From contig JAGTTD010000010.1 of the NCBI GenBank assembly GCA_018398585.1, forward strand, positions 6,403,501 to 6,467,500: 64,000 nt of DNA, read 5' to 3'. The stretch is from Simmondsia chinensis. Lineage: Eukaryota; Streptophyta; Magnoliopsida; Caryophyllales; Simmondsiaceae. Shown here piece after piece: positions 41,723 to 53,578 of this stretch (its first letter is position 1; each line of letters opens with the position of its first letter). Position numbers and translations under genes: made by a program. The notes beneath the pieces were generated by a model, which saw only the letters and a program-made list of their open reading frames with translations, was not told the origin of the DNA and ran no database searches.

Positions 41723-42695
41723 AAGCAGTTTGTGTTTAGCCAAATCAGTTAAGAAGCACCTTTGGTATCATTGTTAAGTATTTGGCCAACTTTTAAGAAA
41801 AGCGTTTTTCTCTGTTAAATTATTAAAAAGAACATAGCATAAATGTTTTTAATAGTTAATATAGTTTGGACATAGAAGTGATTTTAAGCATTTTCTTTTA
41901 AACTTTGTTAGTCATTTGTGTTTTTAAATTTTTTGGGTAGTGGTAAATTATAAATTAAAATAAATACCACATACATAGATAAGAGTCAAAGCGTCCATCA
42001 TCTTCCTCAACCTCTAGAACACGACCATCATCAACCTAACTGTTACATTCATTCATGGTGGATGTGCGTTGCCGTATAAACATATATCCACAAATTGCAG
42101 AAGAAGAGTCAAAAAGTGATATAATCGATTATGATTGACTCTAGATTGAAGTAATTTTCAAAGAAAGAAGGTCGAAGAAGAAGAGATTAGAGAGAGAACT
42201 TGAGAAGAGATGGAAGAAGTGAGAGAGAATAGAGGAGAAAGAGTCTTATTAAAATTTTCACCAAAGTCACTGATTCTTAACCTCAATTGACCTATTTGAG
42301 ATCAATTTGATCAATAATAACTGAATTTGAGCTAATTTTTAGAATTAAATTGCTAAGGCATAACAAGTCGACCTGAAATTACACAAAAACCATATGAAAA
42401 TCGCAAAAAATCAGAGCACGGGCCTGTTTAAACTTTGAAGACGCCATAGTTGGCGGCAGTGCTTCAAAATGGCACAGAAATTAAAACAAAATGATGGCAT
42501 AAGAGGTGTACCAAGGACGGCGGAGGTGCACGACGGCGCGGCGGTGCGACTCAGTGGTGATCCGGCGAGAGGCCAAGAGGGATAACTGAGAGAGAAAGGG
42601 GTTTTGCTTCTTGTTAGGGTTTAAGTATGCCGGATTTTAGTGGGGCGGGAATCTATCTTCAATCTATTATTTATTTTTAGTCATTTTTGGGTCTA
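41723..42695. other. Intergenic DNA, no gene recognised
   Basis: A purine-rich GAAGAAGAGATTAGAGAGAG segment at 42165-42240 and a G/C-richer segment at 42510-42600 (GACGGCGGAGGTGCACGACG, GGCGCGGCGG, then GAGAGAGAAAGGGG) look like the flank or leader of a gene, but I found no open frame or splice pattern to support one. Confidence 0.4.
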
Positions 42696-42711
42696 ATTAT
42701 ATTGCTTAGTG

Positions 42712-42949
42712 TAGCAAAGAGGGCACCAATACTCCGTCACCGGATTTCATTATAACTCCAAAATTAAGCGTGTTTGGACGAAAGTAGTACCAAGATGGGT
42801 GACCTTCTGGGAAGTCCTCACCCTCAGGTTGGGAGCACTGGAAAACAGCCTCTCTTCAGGTTAAAACCCTGAAGGGGGAAGGCTGCGTACATCTGTCCCT
42901 CCCAGACACAGTGTAGGTGGAAGCCCTTTAGGCACTGGGTATGTTCCTT
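42712..42949 (+). mobile_element. 5S rRNA-headed SINE, 238 bp, with 16-bp TSD
   Basis: The head (about 42715-42827) follows plant 5S rRNA: CACCGGATTTCATTATAACT, AATTAAGCGTGTTTGG, GAAAGTAGTACCAAGATGGG, TGACCTTCTGGGAAGTCC, covering the internal control region. The rest is the shared tail: CAGGTTGGGAGCACTGGAAA, GGGGGAAGGCTGCGTACATC, AGGCACTGGGTATG. Flanked by ATTATATTGYTTAGTG at 42696-42711 and 42950-42965 (one difference). More diverged from 5S rRNA than the copy at 63191, so probably older. Confidence 0.9.
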
Positions 42950-42965
42950 ATTATATTGTTTAGTG

Positions 42966-43178
42966 CGTTATTTACTCCAAATTATATTAGATGAAATCAA
43001 CTTATTATAAATTTATTTATTTACTAATTTAACCCAAAATTATGAGGGAATCACTAAAAATTTTATTAAAAGCTTAACATAAAATTTTCTTTAAGAACTA
43101 AATTGATACATTTTAAATTGTATAGGAACTAAATTGACATAACTGACAAAGTACAGGAACTTTTAGCATAAATAACCC
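42966..43178. mobile_element. Second copy of the MITE at 17771, left arm missing
   Basis: AAATTATATTAGAT, ACTTATTATAAATT, AATCACTAAAAATTTTATTA and the right arm (AACTAAATTGACATAAC, TAGCATAAATAACC) align with 17930-18129. The left inverted repeat is absent. The 5S-SINE inserted immediately to the left. Confidence 0.65.
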
Positions 43179-43412
43179 TTGTTTATTTAATATATTTACT
43201 TATAAATAAATTATTATTATCTGAAATTAGATTATTTTTATATATATATAGAAATCTTAGTGTATGATATAATACAGCAATTACAAGCTCGTAATTCACT
43301 TTAATTTCCTTCAGCAATAGAAAATGAGGTAGATTGATGGGGAACAAATTTATGTTAGATCTAGAAGAAGTTAATTGAATATTTAATTAGTTTTGAAATA
43401 TTAATAAAAAAC

Positions 43413-44183
43413 TATCGAAAAAAGATACAAGCAAAAATTAAGCAAAGTAGTAACTACAAAGCCACACCCCACATAGACAAAAGAGGAAAGTTTGTTTGAG
43501 TTTATATATGTACTTTGTCACACAACCCTTGGAATTAAGTCATGTGAGAGAATGGGAACCACACGCGTGCACGTCACCCGCCGTGCTCGGGCAAGAGTGT
43601 GGTTGATCTATTTTCTTTTCCAGCTTTGGGTACTGCATTATGAAGTTTAGTATAAATAAGAGGCCTCACATAGTAAATAATCATCCAATTAACAGCAACA
43701 CTCTCCATTGTCTTCCTTTCTCCATCTCTTCGATCCTCTTCCATTTTTAGATAATTCGAGCAAAGTTCTTGGGCTCTTTTACCCGACGATTAATGGGTGC
43801 ACGTTAACAGTTAGACTATGTTAATATTGGAGGACTGTTTGCACTGGAGCAGCAGCAAAATCATCTTTTTAGGATAGTGGTCATTTGTCACGTCACGATA
43901 TCTTCGGTATTCTAGTCAATCTCTCCGCTTCTCGGTATTATTTGATTGTTGTATTTAGGTATTTTTGCTAAGTTTTTCTGTTGTTTTCCATTACCTTTTC
44001 TCGCTGCAATTTTCTTAATTTCACTGAAAATTTTCCAACATTTTTACTGAAATTTTGGCTGCAAGTTTCGCTGCAATTTTACTACAATTTTCGCATAATT
44101 TTACTGCATTTTCTGTATTTTTTTGTATAAAATTTCCCTATAATTTTGCTGTGGTTTAGCTGTTCTCACTGTTTATTATAACA
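43413..44183 (+). repeat. 5' LTR, internally deleted
   Basis: It contains GTATAAATAAGAGGCCTCAC (TATA region, near 43640) and a 3' part with many CTGCAATTTT units. Compared with the 3' LTR it lacks the block equivalent to about 50740-50950. Confidence 0.9.
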
Positions 44184-44229
44184 ATCTAAAAGACAATTTA
44201 TTTTTACATATATATATATATATATAAAC

Positions 44230-45115
44230 ATGGCAACTAAATTACCCGTTTCCAACATATCTAAAATTGAGCCCCTTGATGGGAAGAATTATAAGATGTG
44301 GGAAAATTTTGTTTGACCTAGAGCAAGTCAATATACTTTATTAAAAAAAAGGTATCTAAGGGCGACAATGAAAAAAAGGCATATGAAGAAAAATACACCG
44401 TAGATAACCGAACCTGTAGGGATAACTTGCTGCATTACATGAGTGATGGGCTCTTTGATATTTATGTAAATTAGACTCATTGAAAGAGATTCGGGATTTC
44501 CTTCAAAAAAAAATATGGGGGTAGCGATCCAGGGACTAAAAAATATGCAGTTAGTAAATGGTTAGATTTCAAATTCGTGGACAATAAACCGATAATTAAT
44601 CAAGTTCATGAATATGAAAACATAGTAAATACTCTTTTGTCAGAAGGCCTTGAAATTTACGATATTACTCAAGCCTATGTTTTGATTGAAAAACTTTCAC
44701 CGTTTTGAAAGGACTATAGAAATCTGCCCATGCATAAGAAAAAGGACCTAACCTTAGAGAAGTTAGTGAACCACTTGAAAACTAAAGAAGAAAATAGGTT
44801 TAAAGATAGGAGATACTCATACTCCGACCTTTCTAAAGCTAATATTGTAGAAGCTAGGCCTAGTGCATCTGACATGTTCAAGAATAAAGGAAAAAAGCAT
44901 CATTCAAACTTCAAACCTGGTGGAAAGATTCAAAAATCAAACAACAAATTTCAAGGAGAATGCTTCCATTGCGGAAAACATGGATATATGGCCAAAGATT
45001 GCAGAAGCAAAAGGAACCAGCCTAAGGACCCGAAGCACAAAGCTCACCTTGTAGAGACCGAGAACATTGCAGATGTTGTTTCAGATGTGAACCTGGTGAA
45101 CAATATGACTAAGTA
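44230..45115 (+). pseudogene. Copia gag, frameshifted
   Basis: It starts MATKLPVSNISKIEPLDGKN only 46 bases after the LTR. Conserved pieces include KDLTLEKLVNHLKTKEENR (44740) and the knuckle CFHCGKHGYMAKDC (44962-45003), where the usual His of CX2CX4HX4C is Tyr. Several stops and shifts occur between 44310 and 44720. Confidence 0.8.
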
Positions 45116-45258
45116 GATAGTAAACACCGGGGCCACCAGGCACATTTGCACAAACCGAAACATGTTCTAGGAATACTAAAAGGGACCAATGGAGAAGTAG
45201 TCTACATGGGGATTTCTACAGCAGCACCTATCCTCGAAAGGGAAGATTTATTTAAAAC

Positions 45259-45395
45259 TACAACAACAACAGTCCCAGTGCCTTGCGGCTCCCGTAGAAC
45301 GCAGGGTCTGGGGGGGGGGGGTGATGTACGCAGCCTTACCCCTTCCCTCAGGAAAGGAGACTGTTTCCAGGGACCCCCAACCTGAAGTAGTTGAG
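45259..45395 (-). repeat. 3' tail of the RTE LINE, shared with 5S-SINEs
   Basis: The terminal ~135 bases of the LINE match the tails at 42840-42945, 63310-63425, 31081-31203, 24231-24350 and 28921-29050 in order and orientation. All end in TTG/TTC-type short repeats instead of poly(A). Confidence 0.8.
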
Positions 45396-45815
45396 TGCCT
45401 GCAGATAAATCACCAATCAATAACATGCATATAGAGGAAAAAGTAGAAGAAAGAGAGAAGAAGAAGAAGAAGAAGAAGAAGAAGAAGAAGAAGAAGAAAT
45501 AAGAGAATGGGCATGATTAGGGACTTAGCTAGCCTAAAAGTGCTACACTAGAGGTTATGCTTGCCTAAGAATCTTAGACTACCAGCCACCCCCCTTACTA
45601 CTCTACTCTGCCATCTCCACTACCCTAATGCTAGCCCTCCAACCTGTCCTATCTGAGGCCATCTCCTCTTTTAGGTTTAGGTGGGTTAGGTCTTGACGAA
45701 TCGTCTCCAGCCAACTCTTCTTTGGTCTGCCCCTCCTTCTTCTGCTTATCTCTGTGTTTAGTTATTCACACCTCCTGACTGGGGCTGAGGTCGATCTTCT
45801 GCTAACATGTACAAA

Positions 45816-46937
45816 CTATCTTAGGCGGTGCTCCCTCAATTTATCCTCGATCAAGGCTACACCCAGCTTATCTCGTATCACATCATTCCTAATCCTATCC
45901 TTTCTTGTGTGGCCACACATCCATCGTAGCATCCCCATCTCTGCCACCTTCATCCTCTGTGTTTGATTTTGTTTCATTTGTCGACACTCTGCCCCATATA
46001 GCATGGCCGGTCTTACTACCGTCTTATAGTATTTTCCCTTTAACTTTAGCGGGAACTTTCTATCACACAGCACCCCGGATGCCATCCTCCACTTCTGCCA
46101 GCCTACTTTAATCCTGTTACTGACATCCTCATCCACTTCACCATTCTGGTGTATCATGGAACCCAGATATTTGAAGCTCTCCTTACTTGATACGGCTTCT
46201 GCTCCAATCTTAACCTCCTCGGTGCTGGTCGTGGTGGAACGGTCGAATTTGAATTCCACATACTCGGTCTTAGATCTGCTAATCCTTAAACCCCTCGATT
46301 CTAGTGCGCCTCTCCATAGCTCTAGCTTCTCGTTTATGTTCGCACGGGATTCCCCTACCAGAACTATGTCGTCTGCAAAAAGCATGCACCAAGATACTTC
46401 CCCTTGGATATGTCTAGTGAGCTCATCCATCACTAGAATGAACAGGAAGGGACTCAAGGTAGAGCCCTGGTGGACCCCTACTGTACTAGGGAAAGTGTCT
46501 GTCTCCCCTTCCCCTATTCGCATATTAGTATATGCCTCTTCATACATGTCCCTAATGGCCCGAATATAAGGCATCGGGATGCCTCTCCTTCCCAACACTC
46601 TCCACAGTACCTCTCTTGGCACTCTGTCATATGCCTTCTCTAGATCGATGAAGACCATGTGGAGGTCCTTTTGTCTCTCCCTGTATTGCTCTATCATCCG
46701 CCGTAAGAGATGAATGGCTTCTATTGTTGATCTCCCAGGTATGAACCCAAACTGATTTTCGGTCACTTCCGTTTGTTGTCGTATTCTCTTTTCTATGACT
46801 CTCTCCCACAACTTGAGGGTGTGACTCATCAATTTGATCCCCCGGTAATTGGCGCAGCTCTGGATATCACCCTTGTTCATGTAGATTGGGACCAGTGTGC
46901 TCTTCCGCCATTCTTCCGGCATCTTGTTCCCCATCAA
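45816..46937 (-). CDS. RTE LINE reverse transcriptase, long open frame
   Basis: A 373-residue frame from [22 protein letters not shown] motifs in order: [64 protein letters not shown], catalytic [30 protein letters not shown], then the C-terminal [20 protein letters not shown] typical of plant RTE elements. Downstream remnants RRRRGRPKKSWLETIRQDL and L.LKEEMASDR.GWR (45700-45600) complete the C-terminus in another frame. It continues upstream to about 47080 without the endonuclease, so this is an inactive 5'-truncated copy, though the RT frame is open. Confidence 0.85.
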   Translation of the reverse strand: MMGNKMPEEWRKSTLVPIYMNKGDIQSCANYRGIKLMSHTLKLWERVIEKRIRQQTEVTENQFGFIPGRSTIEAIHLLRRMIEQYRERQKDLHMVFIDLEKAYDRVPREVLWRVLGRRGIPMPYIRAIRDMYEEAYTNMRIGEGETDTFPSTVGVHQGSTLSPFLFILVMDELTRHIQGEVSWCMLFADDIVLVGESRANINEKLELWRGALESRGLRISRSKTEYVEFKFDRSTTTSTEEVKIGAEAVSSKESFKYLGSMIHQNGEVDEDVSNRIKVGWQKWRMASGVLCDRKFPLKLKGKYYKTVVRPAMLYGAECRQMKQNQTQRMKVAEMGMLRWMCGHTRKDRIRNDVIRDKLGVALIEDKLREHRLR

Positions 46938-49900
46938 GATTTGGTTAAAGAGTTTTGCTAGCCAGCTGCAACCCCTCTGTCCAAGGAATTTTCATGCCTT
47001 AATGGGTATCCCATCTGGACCAACTGCTCTTCCCCTACCCATATGTTTTAGGGCTTCCATGATGCATGCTTTTTGGGTAGTCTTTTTCTTAAAGTTCATT
47101 TCTGAAAAATTCCTTAGTTTAACAAATGTGTTGCATGGGAATCTAATTTTGGGTAGTCTTTTTATTAAAGCTGGTTTGAAATTATCCTTTGACTCAGATA
47201 AACTAGTCCTAACTAGAAAAGGGAATTTGGGGGCAATGGATTTTGTAATGATGGTCTATTTGTTCTTAACGTTGTTTGCATGAATAACAATGTTGGCACC
47301 TCTTCTTCTTATCTTATTGAATCTCTTGAACTGTGGCATGCTAGCTTAGGACACGTAAATATTGAGTCAATCAAACGATTTAAGAAAATGAACATGATTC
47401 CTAGCTTCAGTAATACCAACTTTAGTAAATGTGAAGTATGTGTAGAAGCTAAACGTGCTAAAAACTTTTTAAGTCAATTGAAAGACAATCTAAACTCCCT
47501 GAGCTAGTTCACAGTGACTTAGGAGACTTTAAAAGCCAAATAAGTACAGGTGGAAAGAAGATACTACATGACCTTTGTAGATGATTATTCTAGATACCAG
47601 ATAGTACACCTGTAAATACTAAAGATAAAGTAGAAGAAATGTTTTTCAAATATAAAGTTAAAGTAGAAAATCAATTAGGAAGGAAAATAAAAAAGGGTTA
47701 GGTCTGACAGAGGAGGAGAATATGACCAAACTTCAATAGAAAAGTTTTGTAAGTAAAATGGGATAACACATGAGCGAAGCCCTCCTTACTGTCCACAATC
47801 TAATGCTATTACAAAAAGGAAAAATAGAACTTTAAAGAACATGATGAATGACGTGCTTATCAGTTATAGACTACCCGATAACATGTGGGGGGAGGTAATA
47901 TTATCTGCTTGTCATGTGCTAAATAGAGTTCCTCATAAAAAACTAGATAAAACTCATACGAAATGTAGAAAGGTCATGCACCCAATCTAAAATACTTGAA
48001 AGTGTGAGGGGTGTCTAACCAAGCTTAGATTACCTGACTTTAAACGAAGTAAAATTAGACCTAAGACTGTTGATTCTATTTTTGTCGGGTATGCTTATCA
48101 GAATGTTGCTTATCAATTTTTAATCAAAGGATCTAATAATTCATATGCATGCGGTAGTATCATTGAATCTAGAGATGCTGAATTCTTTGAACATATATTT
48201 TTCTTGAAATTTAATGATGCACAACCTACTAATTTTCCTTCTCACGCTGTAATTGTTAACCATGATCGTATTAATAATATAGACACTATTGAAATTCGAA
48301 GGAGTAAAAAAGCTAGGAAAGAAACTAACTTTGGACCCAATTTTATTACTACTTTCCTAGCAAAAGATAACTCCATAAATGAAGAAGTTTTAAGTTTCTG
48401 TATGTTAGAGGAAGACCCCAAAACCTATGAAGAGGCCGTGAGATCGGTTGATTCGACCTTTTGGAAAGAAGCTATTAATAGCGAACTAAAATCAATCCTA
48501 AACAATCACACAAGGGAATTGGTAGACCTTCCTAGAGAATGTAAACAAATAGGTTGTAAGTGGGTCCTTAGAAGGAAAATAAAGGTTGATAGAACAATAG
48601 ATAAGTTTAAAGTAAGGTTAGTAGCTAAGGGTTACACCCAGAAAAAAGAGGGTCGATTACTTTGATACTTATTCACCTGTCACTAAAATAGCCACAATTA
48701 GAACTTTGTTTGCCCTAGCGTCTATTCATTATTTGATAGTGCATCAAATGGACTTTAAAACAACATTTCTTAATGGTGACCTAGACGAAGAGATTTACAT
48801 GGAACAACTCGAGGGTTTTGTTGTTCCTGGTAATGAAAAGAAAGTCTATAAACTCATAAAATCTCTATACAGTCTCAAACAGGTACCCAAACAGTGGCAT
48901 GAGAAATTTAATAGCACACTAATTGCTAATAATTTTCGTGTAAATAATGGTAATTCTTGTGTGTATTTTAAATTTGATTCAAATGGCTGCGTAATAGCTT
49001 GTCTATATGTTGATGATATGTTGATTTTTGGAACAAACTTGAATCTTGTCAATGAAACGAAGAACTTTCTATGCTCTAAATTTGATATGAAAGATTTGGG
49101 TGAAGCAGATGTGATTTTAGGAGTTAAAATTGTGAGAACTCCTGAATGCATAAGCCTAAACCAGTCTCACTATGTTGAGAAGATACTTAGAAAGTTTGAC
49201 ATGTATAATGTTGATCCACTAAGAACATCTTATGATCCCAGTGTACATTTAACTAAATATAAAGGTATTGTTATGTGCCAATATGAGTATGCCAAAATAA
49301 TTAGTAGTGTTATGTTTCTGATGAACTATACTAGACCTGACATTATGTATGATGTAAGTAGACTCAGTAGATACACACATAATCCTAATCAAGAGCACTG
49401 GAACGCATTAAAAAGATTGTTTAAATATTTGAAAGGAAATATAGATTGGGGACTTCACTTCAAAAAGCTTTCCGGTGTTTTATAAGGATATAATGACGCC
49501 AATTGGGTGTTTAATAATGACGAAATTAATTCCACTAGTGGATATGTATTCACACTAGCTGGAGGTGCTATATCCTGGAAATCCTCTAAGCAATCTTATA
49601 CTGCTACGTCTACTATGGAATATGAGTTCATTGCTCTTGAGTTCGCAGGTCATGAAGCTGAGTGGCTAAGAAGTTTATTGGAAAGTGTGCCATTGTGGAG
49701 GCTTTCAGCTCCATCAGTATCACTTCATTGTGACAGTCAAGCTGCATTTGTTGTGGCAAAAAGCAAGATTTACAATGGCAAGAGGAGACACATTCGTCTC
49801 AGGCATAAGATCGTGAAGGATCTTCTAGAAAGTGGAGTGATATCACTGGATTATGTAAAATCTGAAAAGAATCTTGCGGATCCATTGACCAAAGGCCTTT

Positions 49901-50012
49901 GTCGTAAAATGATTGTAGAAACATTAAGGGGGATGGGATTAAAGTCTATACATGAATAAACTGTGATGTATCCAACCCAGTCTTAACAGGTTCAATGTGA
50001 AAAGTCCTAGTT

Positions 50013-50228
50013 TCATTCAAGCAGTGCACTGTATTGTATGTTGTCCCTCCCTATGGTGTGACAGTGCGGAGACGAGTCCACAGCCATATGTTTGGTGGTG
50101 TAAGCGAGGCTTGTACTTGCTGGACATTGTATGTATATTACCAAGGAGTGAGGTTGAGCTTTAGCTCTTAATGGACCTATAGCCATATGTCTGGTGGTGT
50201 GCGGTAACACACACTTGATGGGATCCAC
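50013..50228 (-). other. Antisense open frame in the Copia 3' spacer (copy 1)
   Basis: 71 codons starting MDPIKCVLPHTTRHMAIGPL, antisense to the Copia element, between RNase H and the 3' LTR. The sister element has a 71-codon frame at the equivalent place (53579-53794). No known domain. Antisense ORFs occur in some plant LTR elements, but this may be a by-product of conserved DNA. Confidence 0.3.
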
Positions 50229-50535
50229 TTATGTAGGCGTGGGAATGTGGCCGCTCCTTATGAAAGTTTAAGACTTGCCTTCTAGAGCGCATGGCCGATA
50301 AAACGTGCCAAACCGCTGGAGTTGTCGAGATCTGAAGTTTGGTATGTGTTCGAGTAGAAGACTATACAACCCCTTGTGAGATTCAAGACGAAAGTCACCT
50401 TCAAGCTATTAGTCTTAAACTTGGGTTACACTAGGTAACGAATCATGTTGCAAGATATTGGCACTGGAAAACCTGAACTCCCTTTGCCTAATATATCTTT
50501 TTTCCTCTTTCATACTTGTATCCTTTATGGGGGAT

Positions 50536-51526
50536 TATTAAAAAAAGATACAAGCAAAAATCAAGCAAAGTAGTAACTACAAAGCCACATCCCACATTGA
50601 CAAAATAGGGGAGGTTGTTTGAGTTTATATATGTACTTATTACACAACCCTTTAAATTAAGTCATGGGTGAGAGAATGAGAACCACACAAGTGCGCATGC
50701 CGCCTGCCCACTGTGCTTGAGCGAGGGTATGGGTGGCCTTTTTCTCAACGGGGGTACATTTATTTTATGAAAAAATTCTCAAAATCTGTTACCGTTACCA
50801 TTTCATCTTCATTACTGCAATTTTCATTAGTATTATTAACTGTTGGGATTTATGATAATCAAATAGTTGTTAAAAAAATCTGTGCTAATTAAAACCATTT
50901 TTACTATTGCAAATTAACTGCTGCAAGCCATTACTGCAACGTTTTTCCAGCTTTGGCTACTGCAAGATGAAGTTCAGTATAAATAAGAGGCCTCACATGG
51001 TAAATAATAATCCAATTAACAACAATACTCTCCATTGTCTTCCTTTCTCCATCTCTTCGATCTTTTTCCATTCTTAGATAATTTGGGCAAAATTCTTGTG
51101 CTCTCTTACCTAATGATTAATGAGTGCACATTAATAGTCGGACTGTGTTAATCCTGGATGATGGCACCGATACTACTGTTTGCACCGGAGCAGCTGCGAA
51201 ATCGTCTTTGAGGACAGTGGTCATTTGCCACGTCATGGTATCTTCAGTATTCTTGTCAATCTCTCCGCTTTTCGGCATTATTTGATTGTTGTATTTAGGT
51301 ATTTTTGCTCAATTTTTCAGTGGTTTTCCACTACCTTTTCTCGCTGCAATTTGCTTAATTCCACTAAAATTTTTCTAGCATTTTTACTGAAATTTTGGTT
51401 GCAACTTTACTGCAATTTTTACTATATATTTTACTATAATTTTTGCTATAATTTTACTGTATTTTTTTATATTTTTTAGTATAAAATTTTGCTGCGGTTT
51501 AGCTGTTCTCACTGTTTATTACAACA
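50536..51526 (+). repeat. 3' LTR of the plus-strand Copia element
   Basis: 991 bp, TATTAAAA...CAACA. It includes GTATAAATAAGAGGCCTCAC near 50975. Near its right end CTGCAATTTT-like units recur. Confidence 0.9.
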
Positions 51527-52216
51527 AAAATATTATAATAAATAAATAGGATAATATTATAGTCAAAGAAAAATTATTATTGTCACGTTAATTTTGTGAT
51601 TTTTTTAAGGTCACATAATTACCGTGATAATAAAAACTCTCAATAAATAAACCACAAAATGAAAATTAAAAGTAACTACGGTTGATCAACTTTCGCTTAT
51701 TTTCTTATTGGTTTTTTAAATCTAAATTAAGAAATTTCTAATTTTTTAGCTAGAGATATTCGGCTTTTAATTAATATCTTTCTTTCTATATTCTCACTTT
51801 TTTCAATTAAAAAGCATATTGTAATGCCCCCAAATTATATAGCAAATAAGCTTAAACTAAAAAGGTGCTACACTGCCATACTATCATGAATTTCCTCATA
51901 ACAGTACGAAGCCAAAAACTTCCGATTCATAAATTTTAAAATTTCCATAGAAGTCTCCAATAGATTGAATCTCAAACAATATCAATAATAACAATTAAAG
52001 CTAATAATACGAAAAGTCAAAATTATAATATTTCCAAGTAGTCCATAATAACATAGCGCTATAGAATTTATTTAATATCTAAAACCTCGAAACTAAAATT
52101 AGTGCTCTTAGCAGGATGCTGCTCTGCCTTCCTCGTCCCTTAGAAATTGCCACAAGCTATTAATTTGAAAAGTGAAGGAAAAGGGTGAGCAAATAACACG
52201 CTGAGCAAGTACACCA

Positions 52217-53248
52217 TGTTGAAAAAATTATAGCGTAGACCGTGTACCCGCAGTGAAAAATGCAGGTGAATTATACTGAGACACGTTTAAAAAATTCTGC
52301 AGTATAATACCAGAAAATATGCTAGAAATAAGCAAGAAAATACTATAAAAAATAAGCAAAAAAATATAGTAAAATCACACAATGAAATACGGTTAAAATA
52401 TGCGGTAAATATTGTATAGATATGCAGTAAAATTACGCAGTAAATTCAACAAAATTTTTCTAGAAAATAAACGCGTTATAATGCTATTGGTCACAGTGTA
52501 GATTTGACGTAATATATCTAAATATAGCAATCAAATAAAACAAAAAGTTTGAGAGATTGAATACAATACCGAAGACACCGTGTCGTGGGAAGTACTACTG
52601 GCCTAAAAGACAATTTTGCCACTGCTTCGGTGCAGCAGCTGTATTGACAGACGTCCTCCAGGATTAACATGGTCCGGCTAATAACATGCACTTGCTAGTA
52701 GCCGGGTAGGAGAACCGAAGAACTTTGCCCAACAATTTAAGTAATGAACAAGAGAAGGAGAGAGGAACCAGGAATAGAATATTTTTTTGCTCTATAGAAT
52801 TAGGTAGCTGATACATGTATTTATAGTGAAGAAAAGCATTAACCCAAGCCTAAAAAGAAGTGGCTGGAGTATTAACCGAAGCCAGAAAATCGTGGCTGCA
52901 TTATGCAAGTTGGCAGTTAGCGAGATACAAGGAGCTGAAATCCCGCAACTAATTTTTCAGTTTGAACGTTAAAGACGCAAACTGCAAAAGACTGATTTTT
53001 CCGGAAAATAATTGTACCCGTTTGTAAAAGTATAACCCACGCCCTCGCCCGAGCACAGCACGCCAGGCGGCGTGCGCGTGTGTGGTGTCCATTCTCTCAT
53101 CTATGAATTAACTCAAATGGTGGCTCTAACATACCCATATATAAACCCAAAAAATTTTCCATCTTTTGTCTATATGGGATGTGGTATTAATATTTTCCTT
53201 TGCTACTTCACTTAGTTTCGTCCTATTTTCTTGGATCATTTTTCAACA
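52217..53248 (-). repeat. 3' LTR of the minus-strand Copia element
   Basis: 1032 bp; minus-strand start TGTTGAAAAATGATCCAAG, end TATAATTTTTTCAACA. Preceded on the minus strand by a TGTGGGGGAT purine tract. Confidence 0.95.
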
Positions 53249-53578
53249 ATCCCCCACAAAAGATACAAGAATAGAAGAAAAAGAAAGATAGATTGGGCAA
53301 AGGGAGTTTAGTTTTTTAGTGCCGATGTCTTGCGATTTGAATCGTCACCTAGTGTAACCCAAATTTAGGATCAACATCTTGCAAGGTGACTTTCGTCATG
53401 AACCTCACAAGGGGTTGTACGATCTTTCACTTAGACACATACCAAACTCTAGATCTCGACAACTCATGCGTTTTGGCGCTTTTTATCAGCCATGCACTTG
53501 TCTTGGATATTCATAGGCGCTCTAGAAGGTAAGTCTTAAACCATCATAGGAAGCAGCCATACTCCCACACCTATAGAG

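Larger units (their letters stand above)
45259..47088 (-). mobile_element. RTE-clade LINE, 5'-truncated, carrying the SINE-shared 3' tail
   Basis: The minus strand holds RT and the C-terminal part, a 3' region, a TTC microsatellite, then the tail (CAGGTTGGGGGTCCCTGGAA, GGGGTAAGGCTGCGTACATC, CAGACCCTGCG, GGGAGCCGCAAGGCACTGGG) and (TTG)n. The Copia sequence resumes directly on both sides, so everything from 45259 to 47088 arrived together or in one site. TTAAAACT on the left and TTAAAGTT on the right are a possible target duplication. Truncated within the RT region at the 5' end. Confidence 0.85.
45116..49962 (+). pseudogene. Copia pol (PR-IN-RT-RH), interrupted by RTE LINE
   Basis: Protease motif reads VNTGATRHICT near 45120, against VDTGATRHICT in the sister copy, so its catalytic Asp is lost. 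After the LINE, pre-integrase LWHASLGHVN (47330) and CEVCVEAKRA are seen, then a broken integrase core to 48030. RT covers 48420-49485, with YTQKK near 48640, MDFKTTFLNGDLDEEIYMEQ (48750) and YVDDMLIFG (49010). RNase H (49507-49959) has [16 protein letters not shown], the [12 protein letters not shown] end and stop TAA. Frameshifts lie near 47990, 48655 and 49485. Confidence 0.85.
43413..51526 (+). mobile_element. Ty1/Copia element (family shared with 52217-58826), split by LINE
   Basis: LTRs at 43413-44183 and 50536-51526 end in TATTATAACA and TATTACAACA. The 5' LTR has lost about 220 bp near 43613. TSD AAAAC (43408-43412) against AAAAT (51527-51531). Internal order is gag, protease, integrase, RT, RNase H, then about 570 bp of non-coding spacer and a GGGGGA purine tract before the 3' LTR. 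An RTE LINE sits at 45259-47088. About 15 percent diverged by eye from the opposite-strand copy. Confidence 0.92.

Noticed and set aside
42510..42640. Exon of a host gene
   Set aside because: Locally G/C-richer, but no open frame of useful length and no splice or domain evidence.
43413..51526. Autonomous, active Copia element
   Set aside because: Split by a LINE, several frameshifts, zinc-knuckle His and protease Asp changed, 5' LTR partly deleted.
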